From Thioclava sp. ES.031 (GTDB lineage: Bacteria > Pseudomonadota > Alphaproteobacteria > Rhodobacterales > Rhodobacteraceae): DNA of 64,000 bases. Made by a program: the position numbers and the translations under genes. Shown one piece after another: positions 34,989 through 44,206 of the stretch. The notes under the pieces are model-generated. The model did not search any database and was not told the origin of the DNA. It was given only the letters and a program-made list of their open reading frames with translations. Where the stretch lies: the NCBI RefSeq assembly GCF_002563775.1, contig NZ_PDJO01000001.1, forward strand, positions 568,001 to 632,000, in the 5' to 3' direction. Positions within the stretch are counted from its first letter, which is position 1; each line of letters starts with the position of its first letter.

Positions 34989-35693
34989 TTAACGCGGAAA
35001 CTGCGGCTTGGGCGTGCGCGCGACCTCGTCGGCAGTCGCGGTGTGATTCAGCACATAATGCGTCGCGACGACGTCGCCGATCAGCCCGGCAGCGGCTTCC
35101 GAAGCCGGATCGAAACCGCGCTCCACCGCCTGACCCAGCAGCGCAGCGTCATAGCCGGTGGCGATGAGTAGCCACGGCATCGGAGCATCGGCGCCGCGCA
35201 GTGCTTGCTCGCGCGTCATCGGCGGCGGTGCAGTCGGACGAAGCAGCTGAACGCTGGCGATACCCGGGCGATAGGCGATCTCCCGCAGCACCTCCTGTGC
35301 GATCCAGGAAGCCGCAGCGTCTTCATTTCCGGGGCCGGGTTGAAAGCGGAAGGCGGTGGCGAAACCGCCCAGACCGTAGCCCTCGCTCGCCGGAATCGTG
35401 CAGAAACCGCGCATCATGCCGCGAAATCTCGGCATGATCGCACCAGTCCAGGATGTGGGGTTGTTCAGGCGGTCGAGGTAGCCCTGCGACGTCGCCACGT
35501 CGGTCCCGCTGACTTCATAGGTGACCATGTAGCGTGGCCCGCTCTCGGTCGCGATCCAGCGCGTCGCCCGCAGGAACCCAGGAACCGAGAGGCGCTCATG
35601 CAGGTGCTCATGGCTGTGCCAGTGGTCGTGGTCGGCGGTGTCACCGTCGATGTCATAGAACAGCACCATCGCCGCATCGCTGCAAAGCGCCAT
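34989..35693 (-). CDS. hypothetical protein, possible EthD/DUF4286-type fold
   Basis: Protein of 234 residues without signal peptide or membrane helix. Two similar halves may be present: MVLFYDIDGDTADHDHWHSH...HERLSVPGFLRATRWI and SVQLLRPT...PMPWLLIATGYD, the pattern of a dimeric alpha-beta barrel such as EthD or DUF4286 proteins that appear in catabolic clusters. A GGGGAGG ribosome site supports the start. It lies on the tetR side of the Mo-hydroxylase locus, so a link to that pathway is likely but unproven. Confidence 0.6.
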   Translation of the reverse strand: MALCSDAAMVLFYDIDGDTADHDHWHSHEHLHERLSVPGFLRATRWIATESGPRYMVTYEVSGTDVATSQGYLDRLNNPTSWTGAIMPRFRGMMRGFCTIPASEGYGLGGFATAFRFQPGPGNEDAAASWIAQEVLREIAYRPGIASVQLLRPTAPPPMTREQALRGADAPMPWLLIATGYDAALLGQAVERGFDPASEAAAGLIGDVVATHYVLNHTATADEVARTPKPQFPR

Positions 35694-35922
35694 GGTCCGC
35701 CTCCCCCGCTTGTTTGGATTGGCCTGAAGCTATCGACGGGTGCCGGGGAAGGCAAGTTGTGGTGCTATCCCTTTGTCGTAGCTGCTCCGCTCCGACAAGG
35801 CGCGCAATTCCAACGCGCTCAAGCCGCATTCGTCGCCCAGATACAAAACGCCGCCGCAAGCCCCTGAACATCAAAGCCAAACCCGCAGGCTCCCGATCTG
35901 AACGACGCAGCGCTGGGGCAGG
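35694..35922. other. intergenic, nothing recognised
   Basis: A 229-bp stretch between the EthD-like gene and tetR. I see no gene, hairpin or repeat here that I can support; it presumably contains the promoter of the EthD-like gene. Confidence 0.4.
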
Positions 35923-36576
35923 TCAGTGCGGTGAAGTGTCTTGAAGCGCGCCCTCGAAGAAATTCGTCACGGTGGCGCGCACAGTTGCTTCGACGTCGAT
36001 TTCCAAGGGCATGTTGTAGACGAATTTTCGAATGGCGATGTAGAACACCGCTCCGTGTAGCCCCCAGAGGAGTTCGACCTCGTCGGTGTCTGGCGCAGCG
36101 CGGTCTTCGGCGTCTTGCCGGGAAGCGCGCAATTCCATCGCAGCCGGTTCGATGATCTTCGTTCGAATGATATCGAGGTAGCGTTCGGTCAGCCCGTAGG
36201 ACTTCAGCCCGGACGACACGAAAATGCGAACCCAGTCATAGTCGAACACCCGTTCAGAGTATTCGATGTAGAATTGCGTAAGGCGATCCTGAAGAGAGCG
36301 GCCGCCTTCGAGCACCAGCTGTTCCCAGTCCGGGTTCCAGCGCTCGAGAAAAACATGCTCGTAGACGCGTTCGATCAGTGCGTCCTTGCTTTCGAAATGC
36401 CGGTAGATGACCGCGTGGGACACGCCCATACGCTTGGCCAGTTCGCGTGTCTGGCCCTCAAATCCCGATTCGGCGAAGAACCGGACCGCCTCGGTGACGA
36501 TCAGTTTTTCGCGTTCCTCCCCGCGCATGTTCTTGCGGCGCGGCCGTTGATTTTCGGTCTTTTTCTCCGAGGTCAT
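35923..36576 (-). CDS. TetR/AcrR-family transcriptional regulator
   Basis: Regulator of 217 residues. The DNA-binding helix-turn-helix is at about residues 22-68 (LIVTEAVRFFAESGFEGQTRELAKRMGVSHAVIYRHFESK). The C-terminal ligand domain is distinctive and has no predicted ligand. It is divergent from the Mo-hydroxylase operon, with a 153-bp gap holding two near-identical palindromic sites. The simplest reading is autorepression plus repression of the hydroxylase, relieved by substrate or product. Confidence 0.92.
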   Translation of the reverse strand: MTSEKKTENQRPRRKNMRGEEREKLIVTEAVRFFAESGFEGQTRELAKRMGVSHAVIYRHFESKDALIERVYEHVFLERWNPDWEQLVLEGGRSLQDRLTQFYIEYSERVFDYDWVRIFVSSGLKSYGLTERYLDIIRTKIIEPAAMELRASRQDAEDRAAPDTDEVELLWGLHGAVFYIAIRKFVYNMPLEIDVEATVRATVTNFFEGALQDTSPH

Positions 36577-36621
36577 GCCTGTCTCTCTTCTCTTATCCCG
36601 AGCCTAATGCAAACTATTGTA

Positions 36622-36636
36622 GTAACCAACTGGTCA
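36622..36636. promoter_or_regulatory. candidate TetR operator, site A
   Basis: GTAACCAACTGGTCA, an imperfect palindrome closely matching site B 54 bp away. It lies nearer tetR, about 45 bp from its start codon, consistent with autoregulation. Confidence 0.65.
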
Positions 36637-36643
36637 TTTTTTC

Positions 36644-36672
36644 TTGACCGGTCCCGATTGTCCTGCATTATA
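36644..36672 (+). promoter_or_regulatory. candidate promoter of the Mo-hydroxylase operon
   Basis: TTGACC at 36644-36649 and ATTATA at 36667-36672 with 17-bp spacing, followed at once by operator-like site B. TTGACC lies in an 8-bp palindrome GACCGGTC. Inferred from consensus only. Confidence 0.4.
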
Positions 36673-36675
36673 GAA

Positions 36676-36690
36676 GTTACCAATTGGTCA
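36676..36690. promoter_or_regulatory. candidate TetR operator, site B
   Basis: GTTACCAATTGGTCA with the perfect inner palindrome ACCAATTGGT. It sits just downstream of the candidate -10 box and about 40 bp before the coxM-like GTG start, where a bound repressor would block transcription. Confidence 0.65.
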
Positions 36691-36729
36691 CTTTGTAGCT
36701 GGGGAGAGCTGCGGGCCAGAGGAGGATAA

Positions 36730-37590
36730 GTGAAACTACCATCGTTCGAATTTCTGCGTGCGCGCAGTCTTGCTGAGGCATGGGCGCTGCATTCCGACGC
36801 GGGCGGCGACGCGGTCTACCTGTCGGGCGGGCACAGTGTCGTGCCCTCGATGGCGCTGCGTCTGCAGGCGCCGTCGCGGCTGATCGATATCTCGCAAATT
36901 GCCGAACTGCACGGTGTCGAGCTACAGGGCGATGCGCTGCGCATCGGTGCGATGACCCGTCATGCGGAAGTTCTGGCCAATCCGTTGATCGCGCGCCATG
37001 CGCCGCTGCTTTCCCGCGCTGCACCCCATGTCGCGCACCCGGCAATTCGCAATCGTGGCACGATCGGTGGCAATCTGGCGCTCGCCGATCCGGCATCGGA
37101 ATTCCCGGCTGCTGTGCTGGCGATGCGGGCGGAGCTCGAGGTCATGGGCCCCGAAGGCCAGCGCATGATCGCCGCCGACGATTTTTTCCTCGACCTCTAC
37201 GAAACCGCCCTCATCCCCGGCGAAGTGCTGACCGCCATTCACGTGCCGCTCCCTCCCGAAGGACGGATGTTCGGCTTCGACGAGATCGCGCGTCGCCGGG
37301 GCGATTACGCCATGGTGGGCGTTGCCGCACAGGCCGATCTGTCCGATGGCGTGGTTTCCGATGCGTCGGTGACGCTGTTTTCGGTGGGTGTCACCCCGAT
37401 GCGCGCCACCGCAGCGCAAGACGCGCTGAAAGGCGCGCCGCTTTCAACGGACTCCATTGCCCGCGCTCAGGCCGCCCTGGCCACCGATCTCGACCCACCC
37501 GACGATCCCGGTTTCCCGGCAGAGCGTCGCCTGCAACTCGCGCGCGTCCTCCTGGGACGGGTGCTGACCCGGATGGAGGCTGTTCAATGA
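36730..37590 (+). CDS. molybdenum hydroxylase FAD subunit (CoxM-like)
   Basis: Medium subunit of 286 residues that carries FAD and passes electrons from the iron-sulfur subunit. FAD-binding patterns are YLSGGHSVVPSMALRL near residue 36 and HPAIRNRGTIGGNLALADPASEFPA near residue 103. The C-terminal CO-dehydrogenase flavoprotein domain follows. The start is a GTG at 36730 with a strong AGGAGGA ribosome site. Its stop overlaps the start of the small subunit (ATGA). Confidence 0.93.
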   Translation: MKLPSFEFLRARSLAEAWALHSDAGGDAVYLSGGHSVVPSMALRLQAPSRLIDISQIAELHGVELQGDALRIGAMTRHAEVLANPLIARHAPLLSRAAPHVAHPAIRNRGTIGGNLALADPASEFPAAVLAMRAELEVMGPEGQRMIAADDFFLDLYETALIPGEVLTAIHVPLPPEGRMFGFDEIARRRGDYAMVGVAAQADLSDGVVSDASVTLFSVGVTPMRATAAQDALKGAPLSTDSIARAQAALATDLDPPDDPGFPAERRLQLARVLLGRVLTRMEAVQ

Positions 37591-38075
37591 AGGTTATGTT
37601 GAGCACGACCGTGAATGGTGAACAGGTTCAGGAAGCCGTTCTCCCCCGCACCAGTCTCGCCGATTTCCTGCGCGAGGATCTGGGCCTGACGGGCACGCAT
37701 CTGGGCTGCGAAATGGGTGCCTGCGGGGCCTGTCTGGTGCTCATGGACGGCGTTCCGGTGCATGCCTGCCTCGTGCTGGCGGTGCAGGCGGAGGGGAGCA
37801 CGATCGAGACGATCGAGGGGCTCAACGAGACCGGGGCTGCGGCCGATCTTCAGGCGCGTTTCCACGACCGCAACGCGCTGCAATGCGGTTTTTGCACGAA
37901 TGGAATGCTGATGAGCGCGCAGGCGTTGCTGGAGGCGAACCCGGCACCGACCCGAGACGAAATCCGCGACGCGCTGTCGGGCAATTACTGCCGCTGCACA
38001 GGCTACGAGGCCATCGTGGACGCCATCGACACCACCGCCCGCGACCGCGCGGCCCGGACGGAGGCGGCGAAATGA
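37587..38075 (+). CDS. molybdenum hydroxylase 2Fe-2S subunit (CoxS-like)
   Basis: Small subunit of 162 residues with two [2Fe-2S] clusters. The plant-type cluster is in GCEMGACGACLVLMDGVPVHAC; the second is in CGFCTNGML and NYCRCTGYEAIVDAI. It shuttles electrons from the Mo site to FAD. Overlaps both neighbours by 4 bp. Confidence 0.95.
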   Translation: MKVMLSTTVNGEQVQEAVLPRTSLADFLREDLGLTGTHLGCEMGACGACLVLMDGVPVHACLVLAVQAEGSTIETIEGLNETGAAADLQARFHDRNALQCGFCTNGMLMSAQALLEANPAPTRDEIRDALSGNYCRCTGYEAIVDAIDTTARDRAARTEAAK

Positions 38076-40438
38076 CCATGCATATCGGCCAGTCGCAGCG
38101 CCGCGAGAATGCGCGTCGCCACCTCTCGGGTCGGGGGCACTTTGTCAGCGACCTCACCTTGCCGCGCATGCTGCACGCTGTCTTTGTCCGCAGCCCGATG
38201 GCAAAGGGTCGGCTCGTCGAGATCGACACGAGCGAAGCCGAACAATCCCCCGGCGTGGTGCGGATCCTGACCGCCGCCGAGCTGAACGCGCGCTGCAAGC
38301 CGTGGGTCGGCACGCTCGCGCATTTCGCAGGCATGCAGAGCCCGCCGATGAACATCCTCGCCGAGGAGGAAGTGCTGTGGACCGGCCAGCCGGTGGCGAT
38401 GATCATCGCCAAGAGCCGGGCCGAGGCCGAGGATGCCGCCGACTTGGTGATGGTGGATATCGAGGATTCCGAGCCGGTGACCGATGGCGCTGCGGCCTTG
38501 CAGGACGGCGCGCCCTTGGCGAACAGTGCTGCGCGAAACAATCTGTGTTACGAGGCGCTGTTGGAAACGCCAGCGGTGAACGAGGCCTTCGCCGATGCCG
38601 CGCATGTGGTCGAGGCCAGCTTCACTTTTGGCCGCCACACCGCCGTCACGCTCGAGCCGCGCGCGGTGATCGCCGATTTCGACCCGTCGAGTGGCGCGCT
38701 CACCGTGCATCACGGGACGCAGACACCCTATCAGTTCCAGGACGTCTATGCGCGCCACTTCGGTCTGCCCGAGGGCAAGGTCCGCGTCATCGCACCCGAT
38801 GTGGGCGGCTCGTTCGGCATGAAGCTGCATGTCTATAACGAAGAGATGGGCGCCGTCGCGGCGAGCATGATCCTCGAGCGCCCGGTGCGCTACGTGGCCG
38901 ACCGGCTGGAAAGCTTTCTTTCCGACATCCATGCTCGCGATCATATCGTGAAAGGCCGCATGGCGCTGGACGCGGAGGGCAAGATCCTCGCGATGGACGT
39001 CGATGATCTGGCGCCGGTCGGTGCGGTCTCGGCCTATCCGCGCACCAGCGCTGCCGAGGGCAATCAGGTGATCCGCCTCATGGGCGCTCCCTACAACATG
39101 CCCGATTATCGCGGACGGCTGCAGGTCGCCTTTCAGAACAAGGTGCAAACGAGCCAGTATCGCGCGGTGGGGCATCCCATCGCCTGTGCGGTGACCGAGG
39201 CGCTGGTCGAACGGGCGGCGGAGGTCACGGGCCTCGATCCGTTCGAGATCCGTGCCCGCAACCTGATTGCCGACGATGCTTATCCGCATGTGTCGGCCAC
39301 CGGCTATCAGTTCGAGAAGCTCTCGCATCAGGCCAGTCTGGCCAAGCTGCGCGAGATGATGGACCCCGACGCGCTACGTGCCGATCAGGCTCGACTGCGC
39401 GAACAGGGCATCTATCGCGGGTTCGGCATCGCCTCCTTTGTCGAGATCACTAATCCCGGCGCGGCGTTCTACGGCGTCGGCGGGGCGCGGATCTCGGCCC
39501 AGGACGGCGCAGTGGTGCGGATGACGCCCTCTGGCGACATCCATTGCGCCATCTCGGTCACCGAGCAGGGGCAGGGCACCGAGACGATCATCGCGCAGGT
39601 GGTCGCCGATCAGCTGGGTGTTTCGCCCGAACGGGTGAGCGTCACCACGGGCGACACCGCGACCACGCCAAGCGGCGGCGCCACCTGGGCCTGCCGGGGC
39701 GCGGGCATCGGCGGCGAGACGGCGCTGCGCGCCGGACGCAAGCTGCGCGAACGGATTTTGACCTTGGCGGGCGCGCTACTGCAGGCCGATCCGGCGACAC
39801 TGCGGCTCGAAGATGGCGCGGTTGTCGATGTCGCCACGGGCGAGGCGCGCATCACGCTCGAAGAGATTGGCCGCGTCGCCACCTACCGCCCCGACACGCT
39901 GCCCGACGGGGTCGATCATTCGCTCACCGTCGCGCATCATTTCGCGCCCTCCGGCTACCCGTTCGATTTCACCAACGGCATCCAGGGCAGTCTGGTCGAG
40001 GTCGATGTGGAAACCGGCATCGTGCGGATCCTGAAACATTGGGTCGTCGAGGATTGTGGTCGCATCATCAATCCGCTTCTGGTCGACGAACAGATCCGCG
40101 GCGGCGTGGTGCAGGGGCTTGGCCCCGCCTTCTTCGAGGAATGCCAATACGACACTGACGGCCAGCTCACCAACGGGTCGCTCGCCGATTATCTCGTGCC
40201 CATGGCCTGCGAGATGCCCGATATCGAAATCGCCCATATCGAAACGCCGACCGAGGACACGATCCTTGGCGCCAAGGGCGTGGGCGAAGCGGGAACCGCC
40301 GCTGCCGGCGCCGCCGCGATGAACGCGGTGAATGACGCGCTGCGCCCCTTTGGCGCACGGCTCACCCAGACACCCATGACGCCGCTGCGCATCCTTGATG
40401 CGCTCGACGCGGCCCGAAAGCAAAGGACCGATCCATGA
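38072..40438 (+). CDS. molybdenum hydroxylase large subunit, non-CODH type
   Basis: Molybdopterin-binding subunit of 788 residues in the xanthine dehydrogenase/CO dehydrogenase family. Mo-site patterns are APDVGGSFGMK (about residues 244-254), the loop QTSQYRAVGHPIACAVTE, and the C-terminal GAKGVGEAG with the catalytic Glu. True aerobic CO dehydrogenase has AYRCSFR in the loop, including the Cys ligand for Cu; here it is QYRAVGHP with no Cys. The enzyme is thus probably an oxidase of an aromatic or heterocyclic compound; the substrate is not deducible. Confidence 0.94.
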   Translation: MTMHIGQSQRRENARRHLSGRGHFVSDLTLPRMLHAVFVRSPMAKGRLVEIDTSEAEQSPGVVRILTAAELNARCKPWVGTLAHFAGMQSPPMNILAEEEVLWTGQPVAMIIAKSRAEAEDAADLVMVDIEDSEPVTDGAAALQDGAPLANSAARNNLCYEALLETPAVNEAFADAAHVVEASFTFGRHTAVTLEPRAVIADFDPSSGALTVHHGTQTPYQFQDVYARHFGLPEGKVRVIAPDVGGSFGMKLHVYNEEMGAVAASMILERPVRYVADRLESFLSDIHARDHIVKGRMALDAEGKILAMDVDDLAPVGAVSAYPRTSAAEGNQVIRLMGAPYNMPDYRGRLQVAFQNKVQTSQYRAVGHPIACAVTEALVERAAEVTGLDPFEIRARNLIADDAYPHVSATGYQFEKLSHQASLAKLREMMDPDALRADQARLREQGIYRGFGIASFVEITNPGAAFYGVGGARISAQDGAVVRMTPSGDIHCAISVTEQGQGTETIIAQVVADQLGVSPERVSVTTGDTATTPSGGATWACRGAGIGGETALRAGRKLRERILTLAGALLQADPATLRLEDGAVVDVATGEARITLEEIGRVATYRPDTLPDGVDHSLTVAHHFAPSGYPFDFTNGIQGSLVEVDVETGIVRILKHWVVEDCGRIINPLLVDEQIRGGVVQGLGPAFFEECQYDTDGQLTNGSLADYLVPMACEMPDIEIAHIETPTEDTILGAKGVGEAGTAAAGAAAMNAVNDALRPFGARLTQTPMTPLRILDALDAARKQRTDP

Positions 40439-40896
40439 AGCTTGAAGGAGAGCAGCTCCTGAGCGCCGACCCCCAGACCGTCTGGGCGGCACTCTTCGAC
40501 CGTGACGTGCTGGCCGAAGCCATTCCCGGTTGCGAAAGCCTCGAACAGCTGAGCGAAACCGAATTCACCGCCGTGGTGAAGCTCAAGATCGGCCCGGTTT
40601 CGGCCCGCTTCAAGGGCGCGGTCACGCTGAGCGATATCGTGCCCGGTCAATCCTGCACGTTGTCCGGCAAAGGCTCGGGCGGGGTCGCGGGGTTCGCCAA
40701 GGGGGCGGCACAGGTGACGCTGGTGCCCGAGGCGGACGGCACGCGGCTTTGCTATGATGCCGATATCGCGGTGGGCGGAAAGCTCGCCTCTCTCGGCAAT
40801 CGGCTGATCGGCGCTACGGCGCAGAAGCTGACCGACGCCTTTTTCACGAACTTTTCCGATGCGTTGGCCCAACCGGAGGAGGCTGGGCCGACCTGA
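40435..40896 (+). CDS. CoxG-like SRPBCC protein
   Basis: Protein of 153 residues in the CoxG family (SRPBCC/START-like fold): LEGEQLLSADPQTVWAALFD, EAIPGCESLEQL, and a C-terminal tail rich in Pro and Glu. CoxG recruits or anchors Mo-hydroxylases at the membrane and hands electrons to quinone in CO oxidisers; the same role is likely here. It has an ATGA overlap with the large subunit gene. Confidence 0.92.
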   Translation: MKLEGEQLLSADPQTVWAALFDRDVLAEAIPGCESLEQLSETEFTAVVKLKIGPVSARFKGAVTLSDIVPGQSCTLSGKGSGGVAGFAKGAAQVTLVPEADGTRLCYDADIAVGGKLASLGNRLIGATAQKLTDAFFTNFSDALAQPEEAGPT

Positions 40897-40975
40897 TCCG
40901 CTGGCGCGCAGCGAGGTCAGGCCAGACACGAAAAAAGCGCGTATAACAAGAACCATCCTTGGGAGGAGGATACCA

Positions 40976-42049
40976 ATGACAACCACACGCAGGGCCTTTG
41001 TGGCCATGTCCTCGGCAGCCTTGGCGCTGCCCTTTCTGAACACCCGCAGCATCGCGGCTCAGAACATCTCGATTCAGATCGGGTCGAGCCACCCGACCAA
41101 CAATATCTGGGTCTACGCCATGCAGAACGCACTGCAACCGGCGCTCGAAAAGCTGCTGGCGGATGCGGGCGGCGAGTATTCCGTGAGCTGGAACGAGAAT
41201 TACGGCGGCACGCTCTACAAGTTCAAGGATACCCGCACGGCGGTGCGCGACGGCATCGTCGATGTGGGCATGGTGGGGACGGTCTGGGAAGGCTCGGCGA
41301 TGCCGCTGCAGAACGTGACCTATTTCACCCCCTTCGCGAATGTCGATCATAACGTCACCATCGACATCTTCGACAAGCTGACCGACGAGCTGCCGGAGCT
41401 GCGCGCAGGGTGGACCGACCAGAATATGGTGCATCTGTCCTCGCTGGTAACCGACAGCTACGACGTCTACGCCAAATTCCCCATCACCTCGGTCGATGAC
41501 ATCCGGAACCGCCGCCTCAACGCGCCGGGCACCTCGGCCAACTGGCTGGCGGAGACCGGTTGCACGCCGGTGGATGGCGCGCTGACCACCTATTACACCG
41601 ATATCCAGACCGGCGTTTCCGAGGGCACGCTCTCCTTCGCCAGCGGCATCCAGCCCACACGGGTCTACGAGGTTGCGCCGCATCTGACCCGGGTCGGCTT
41701 CGGCTCGATGTATTTCGGCGGGATCGCGGTGAACAAGGGCTTCTACGACCGGCTGCCCGAGCCCGTGCAGGCCGCGCTGAAAGAGGCGGGACGTATCACC
41801 TCGCGTGCGCATGGCGACTACATCACGAAACGCACGACCGAGGCGATCACCGAGATGAAGGGCGCTGGGCTGCAGATCACCGAAATGGCTCCCGCAGAGC
41901 GCGAACGCTGGGCCGAGACGCTCCCCGACGTCGCGAAGCCCTGGCTTGAGGCCAATGGTGCGGCGGCGGCAACGGTGGCCAAAGCGTATTTTGGCGAACT
42001 GGAAGCGCGTGGCATCAAACCTGCCCGCGACTGGACCGCCGGGATCTGA
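40976..42049 (+). CDS. TRAP transporter substrate-binding protein (DctP family)
   Basis: Periplasmic binding protein of 357 residues. The N-terminus MTTTRRAFVAMSSAALALPF carries a Tat-like RR pair and a hydrophobic core, cleaved near SIAAQ. The body has the DctP pattern, with the conserved substrate-binding Arg probably in DDIRNRRLNAPG and the region FGSMYFGGIAVNKGFYDRLP. It captures an organic acid for the DctQM permease. The ATG at 40976 has ribosome site GGGAGGAGGA. Substrate is inferred to be the Mo enzyme's, not shown. Confidence 0.92.
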   Translation: MTTTRRAFVAMSSAALALPFLNTRSIAAQNISIQIGSSHPTNNIWVYAMQNALQPALEKLLADAGGEYSVSWNENYGGTLYKFKDTRTAVRDGIVDVGMVGTVWEGSAMPLQNVTYFTPFANVDHNVTIDIFDKLTDELPELRAGWTDQNMVHLSSLVTDSYDVYAKFPITSVDDIRNRRLNAPGTSANWLAETGCTPVDGALTTYYTDIQTGVSEGTLSFASGIQPTRVYEVAPHLTRVGFGSMYFGGIAVNKGFYDRLPEPVQAALKEAGRITSRAHGDYITKRTTEAITEMKGAGLQITEMAPAERERWAETLPDVAKPWLEANGAAAATVAKAYFGELEARGIKPARDWTAGI

Positions 42050-42089
42050 AGCCATGGCTTCGATCCCGCGCGCAACTGAGGGAGCCTCT

Positions 42090-42635
42090 ATGCAACGCGC
42101 CAGTCTCCTGGCTACCAGCCTGCCCGCGCTTCGGCGCGGGCTCCAGCTTGCCCTGAACGCGATGGCGGCGGTGGGCGTGCTGTGGATTTTTGCCATCATG
42201 CTGCTGATCGTCGCCGACGTGGTCGGTCGCAATTTTCTGGCCGCGCCGATCATCGGCGTCGCCGAGATCGCGGCCCGCTCGGTCGTGGCCATCGTCTTCC
42301 TGCTGCTGCCAGCTGCCGCGCTGAACGGCACCCTGATCCGGTCGGATTTCCTGATGCGTGGGCTCCAGCGCCTGTCGCCCCGGTCGGTGCGGCTACTGGA
42401 CAGCCTGTTTACATTTGCCGGGGCGGTCATCTTCGGACTGGTGGCGCTGGCCGCTTGGCCCGATACGCATGACGCCTGGGTCAGCTCCGAGTTTTTCGGG
42501 GTGCGCGGCGTCTGGACGCTGCCGACCTTCCCCTTCCACCTGTTGGTGGTACTGGGGGCCTCTGTCACCAGTTTCGCCTGCATCTTTTCGGCCGTCGAGA
42601 CCCTGCTGAACCGCCCGACTGAGGAGCACTTCTGA
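42090..42635 (+). CDS. TRAP transporter small permease (DctQ)
   Basis: Membrane protein of 181 residues with four hydrophobic helices (AMAAVGVLWIFAIMLLIVADVVGRN, then IAARSVVAIVFLLLPAAAL, FAGAVIFGLVALAAW, and LLVVLGASVTSFACIF). DVVGRNF is the typical DctQ pattern. The ATG at 42090 has a GAGGGAG ribosome site; an earlier ATG at 42054 would add 12 residues. Its stop is one base before dctM. Confidence 0.92.
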   Translation: MQRASLLATSLPALRRGLQLALNAMAAVGVLWIFAIMLLIVADVVGRNFLAAPIIGVAEIAARSVVAIVFLLLPAAALNGTLIRSDFLMRGLQRLSPRSVRLLDSLFTFAGAVIFGLVALAAWPDTHDAWVSSEFFGVRGVWTLPTFPFHLLVVLGASVTSFACIFSAVETLLNRPTEEHF

Positions 42636-42636
42636 C

Positions 42637-43959
42637 ATGAGCAGCATCACCATAGGACTGATCCTCATTGGCGTGCTCTTCGCGCTCGTGCTCTTGGGGA
42701 TGCGCATCGCCGTGGCGCTCCTGGTCGTGGCCTTTGCCGGGGTCTGGATCCTTCGCGGCAATTTCGACCTTTCCATGCGGCTCATGTCCATCGCCGCTTA
42801 CAATGGCGTTGCCAACTATCTCTTCGCGACGATCCCGCTCTTTGTTCTGATGGGGCACCTCGTCAGCATCTCGAATGTGGGCAAGGATACGTTTGACGTC
42901 GCCGAGGCGCTGCTGCGCCGTCTGCTTGGCGGCCTTGGCATCGCCACCGTGGCGGCCAACACCGTCTTTGCCGCCGTGACCGGCGTTTCCATCGCTTCGG
43001 CGGCGGTCTTCACCAAGGTCGCCGTGCCTGAGATGACGCGCCACGGTTATTCGCCCTCGTTTTCCGCGGGCACCGTCGCGGGCAGTTCGGTTCTCGGGAT
43101 GCTCATCCCACCGAGCCTGCTTCTGATCATCTATGGCGTGTTGGCCGAGCAATCCATCGGCCGGATGTTCATCGCGGGGCTGGTGCCTGGTGCGCTGTTG
43201 GCGACGGGCTTCGTGCTGTGGATCCTGTTGGCTGCGAAATTCGCGCCCGGCATCGTCTTTGCCGCCCCCAAAGCCCAAGAGACCGACCCCGAGGCGCAGA
43301 CCTATGATGACCTGTCGACGGGAGAACTCCTGCGCAAGATCGTCCCGATCATCGTGCTGGTGACCTTCGTTCTCGGCGGTCTTTATTCCGGGTTCTTCAC
43401 CCCGACGGAAGCCGGGGGCGTCGGAGCCTTCGCGGCGCTGATCATTGCGATCTTCCGGCGTAGCCTGAACCTGCGCGGTTGCTGGGCGGTGCTGAGCCAG
43501 ACTGGCACCATCTCGGTCGGCATCCTCGCGCTGCTGGTGGCCGCTGGCTTCTACAGCCAGATGCTTGCCGTCGCAGGTATCCCGGCCGCTATCGGCGCCT
43601 TTGTGAGCGGCAGCGGCTTTGGCCCGGTCGGGTTCCTGATCGTCTATGTGCTGCTGGTGCTGCTTCTCGGTATGATCCTGGATAGCAGTTCGATCCTGCT
43701 GATCGTGGTTCCTATCGCAGCTCCGATCGCGCAGCACCTTGGTTACGACTTGATCCAGTTCGGCATCATCACGGTGATTGCGGTCGAGGTCGGGTTGCTC
43801 ACACCGCCCTTCGGGATTTCGATCTTCACGGTGCATTCGACGCTTGGAGACCGGAGCGTCTCCCTGGAATCCATCTTTGCCGGTGCGCTGCCCTATGTCG
43901 GCGTGATGCTGGGTGTGCTGATCCTCGTGGCCTCCTTTCCAGTGCTGATTATCGGTTAA
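42637..43959 (+). CDS. TRAP transporter large permease (DctM)
   Basis: Sodium-coupled permease of 440 residues with about 12 helices. Characteristic segments are TIPLFVLMGHLVSISNVGKD, AGSSVLGMLIPPSLLLIIYGVLAEQSIGRMFIAG, and GMILDSSSILLIVVPIAAPI plus LTPPFGISIFTVHS. It completes the DctPQM importer next to the Mo hydroxylase. Confidence 0.95.
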   Translation: MSSITIGLILIGVLFALVLLGMRIAVALLVVAFAGVWILRGNFDLSMRLMSIAAYNGVANYLFATIPLFVLMGHLVSISNVGKDTFDVAEALLRRLLGGLGIATVAANTVFAAVTGVSIASAAVFTKVAVPEMTRHGYSPSFSAGTVAGSSVLGMLIPPSLLLIIYGVLAEQSIGRMFIAGLVPGALLATGFVLWILLAAKFAPGIVFAAPKAQETDPEAQTYDDLSTGELLRKIVPIIVLVTFVLGGLYSGFFTPTEAGGVGAFAALIIAIFRRSLNLRGCWAVLSQTGTISVGILALLVAAGFYSQMLAVAGIPAAIGAFVSGSGFGPVGFLIVYVLLVLLLGMILDSSSILLIVVPIAAPIAQHLGYDLIQFGIITVIAVEVGLLTPPFGISIFTVHSTLGDRSVSLESIFAGALPYVGVMLGVLILVASFPVLIIG

Positions 43960-44206
43960 GAGATCCCAGGCGCTGTGATCGATCTACTCCTCTCTCTCGG
44001 GTCAAAGCGCGGCGCGTAGGTCCGGGAGAGAGCGCGAGATTTGAACCTGCGAAGCGAAACCGTCCGAAGACGTCGCGGCGTGTCGCGTTGGCCGCATGTA
44101 ACGGAATTGGATGAGCTTCGTCGCAAGGAGGCGGGGCGACTTTGGGACGCCGATCCGAGTTCGAGATATGCAGAGAAACGGACACCTTTCTAAGAGGGTA
44201 AATGGC
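43960..44206. other. intergenic, nothing recognised
   Basis: A 247-bp gap between dctM and xdhC. Several short open frames exist but none has a recognisable product or a good ribosome site. It may hold an xdhC promoter. Confidence 0.4.

Noticed and set aside
38072..40438. Annotation as aerobic carbon monoxide dehydrogenase large subunit
   Set aside because: The active-site loop lacks AYRCSFR and its Cys; only the gene order is cox-like.
44002..44206. Possible small gene ending just before xdhC
   Set aside because: An open frame with a plausible C-terminus (ELDELRRKEAGRLWDADPSS) exists but has no good start, no ribosome site and no family I recognise.
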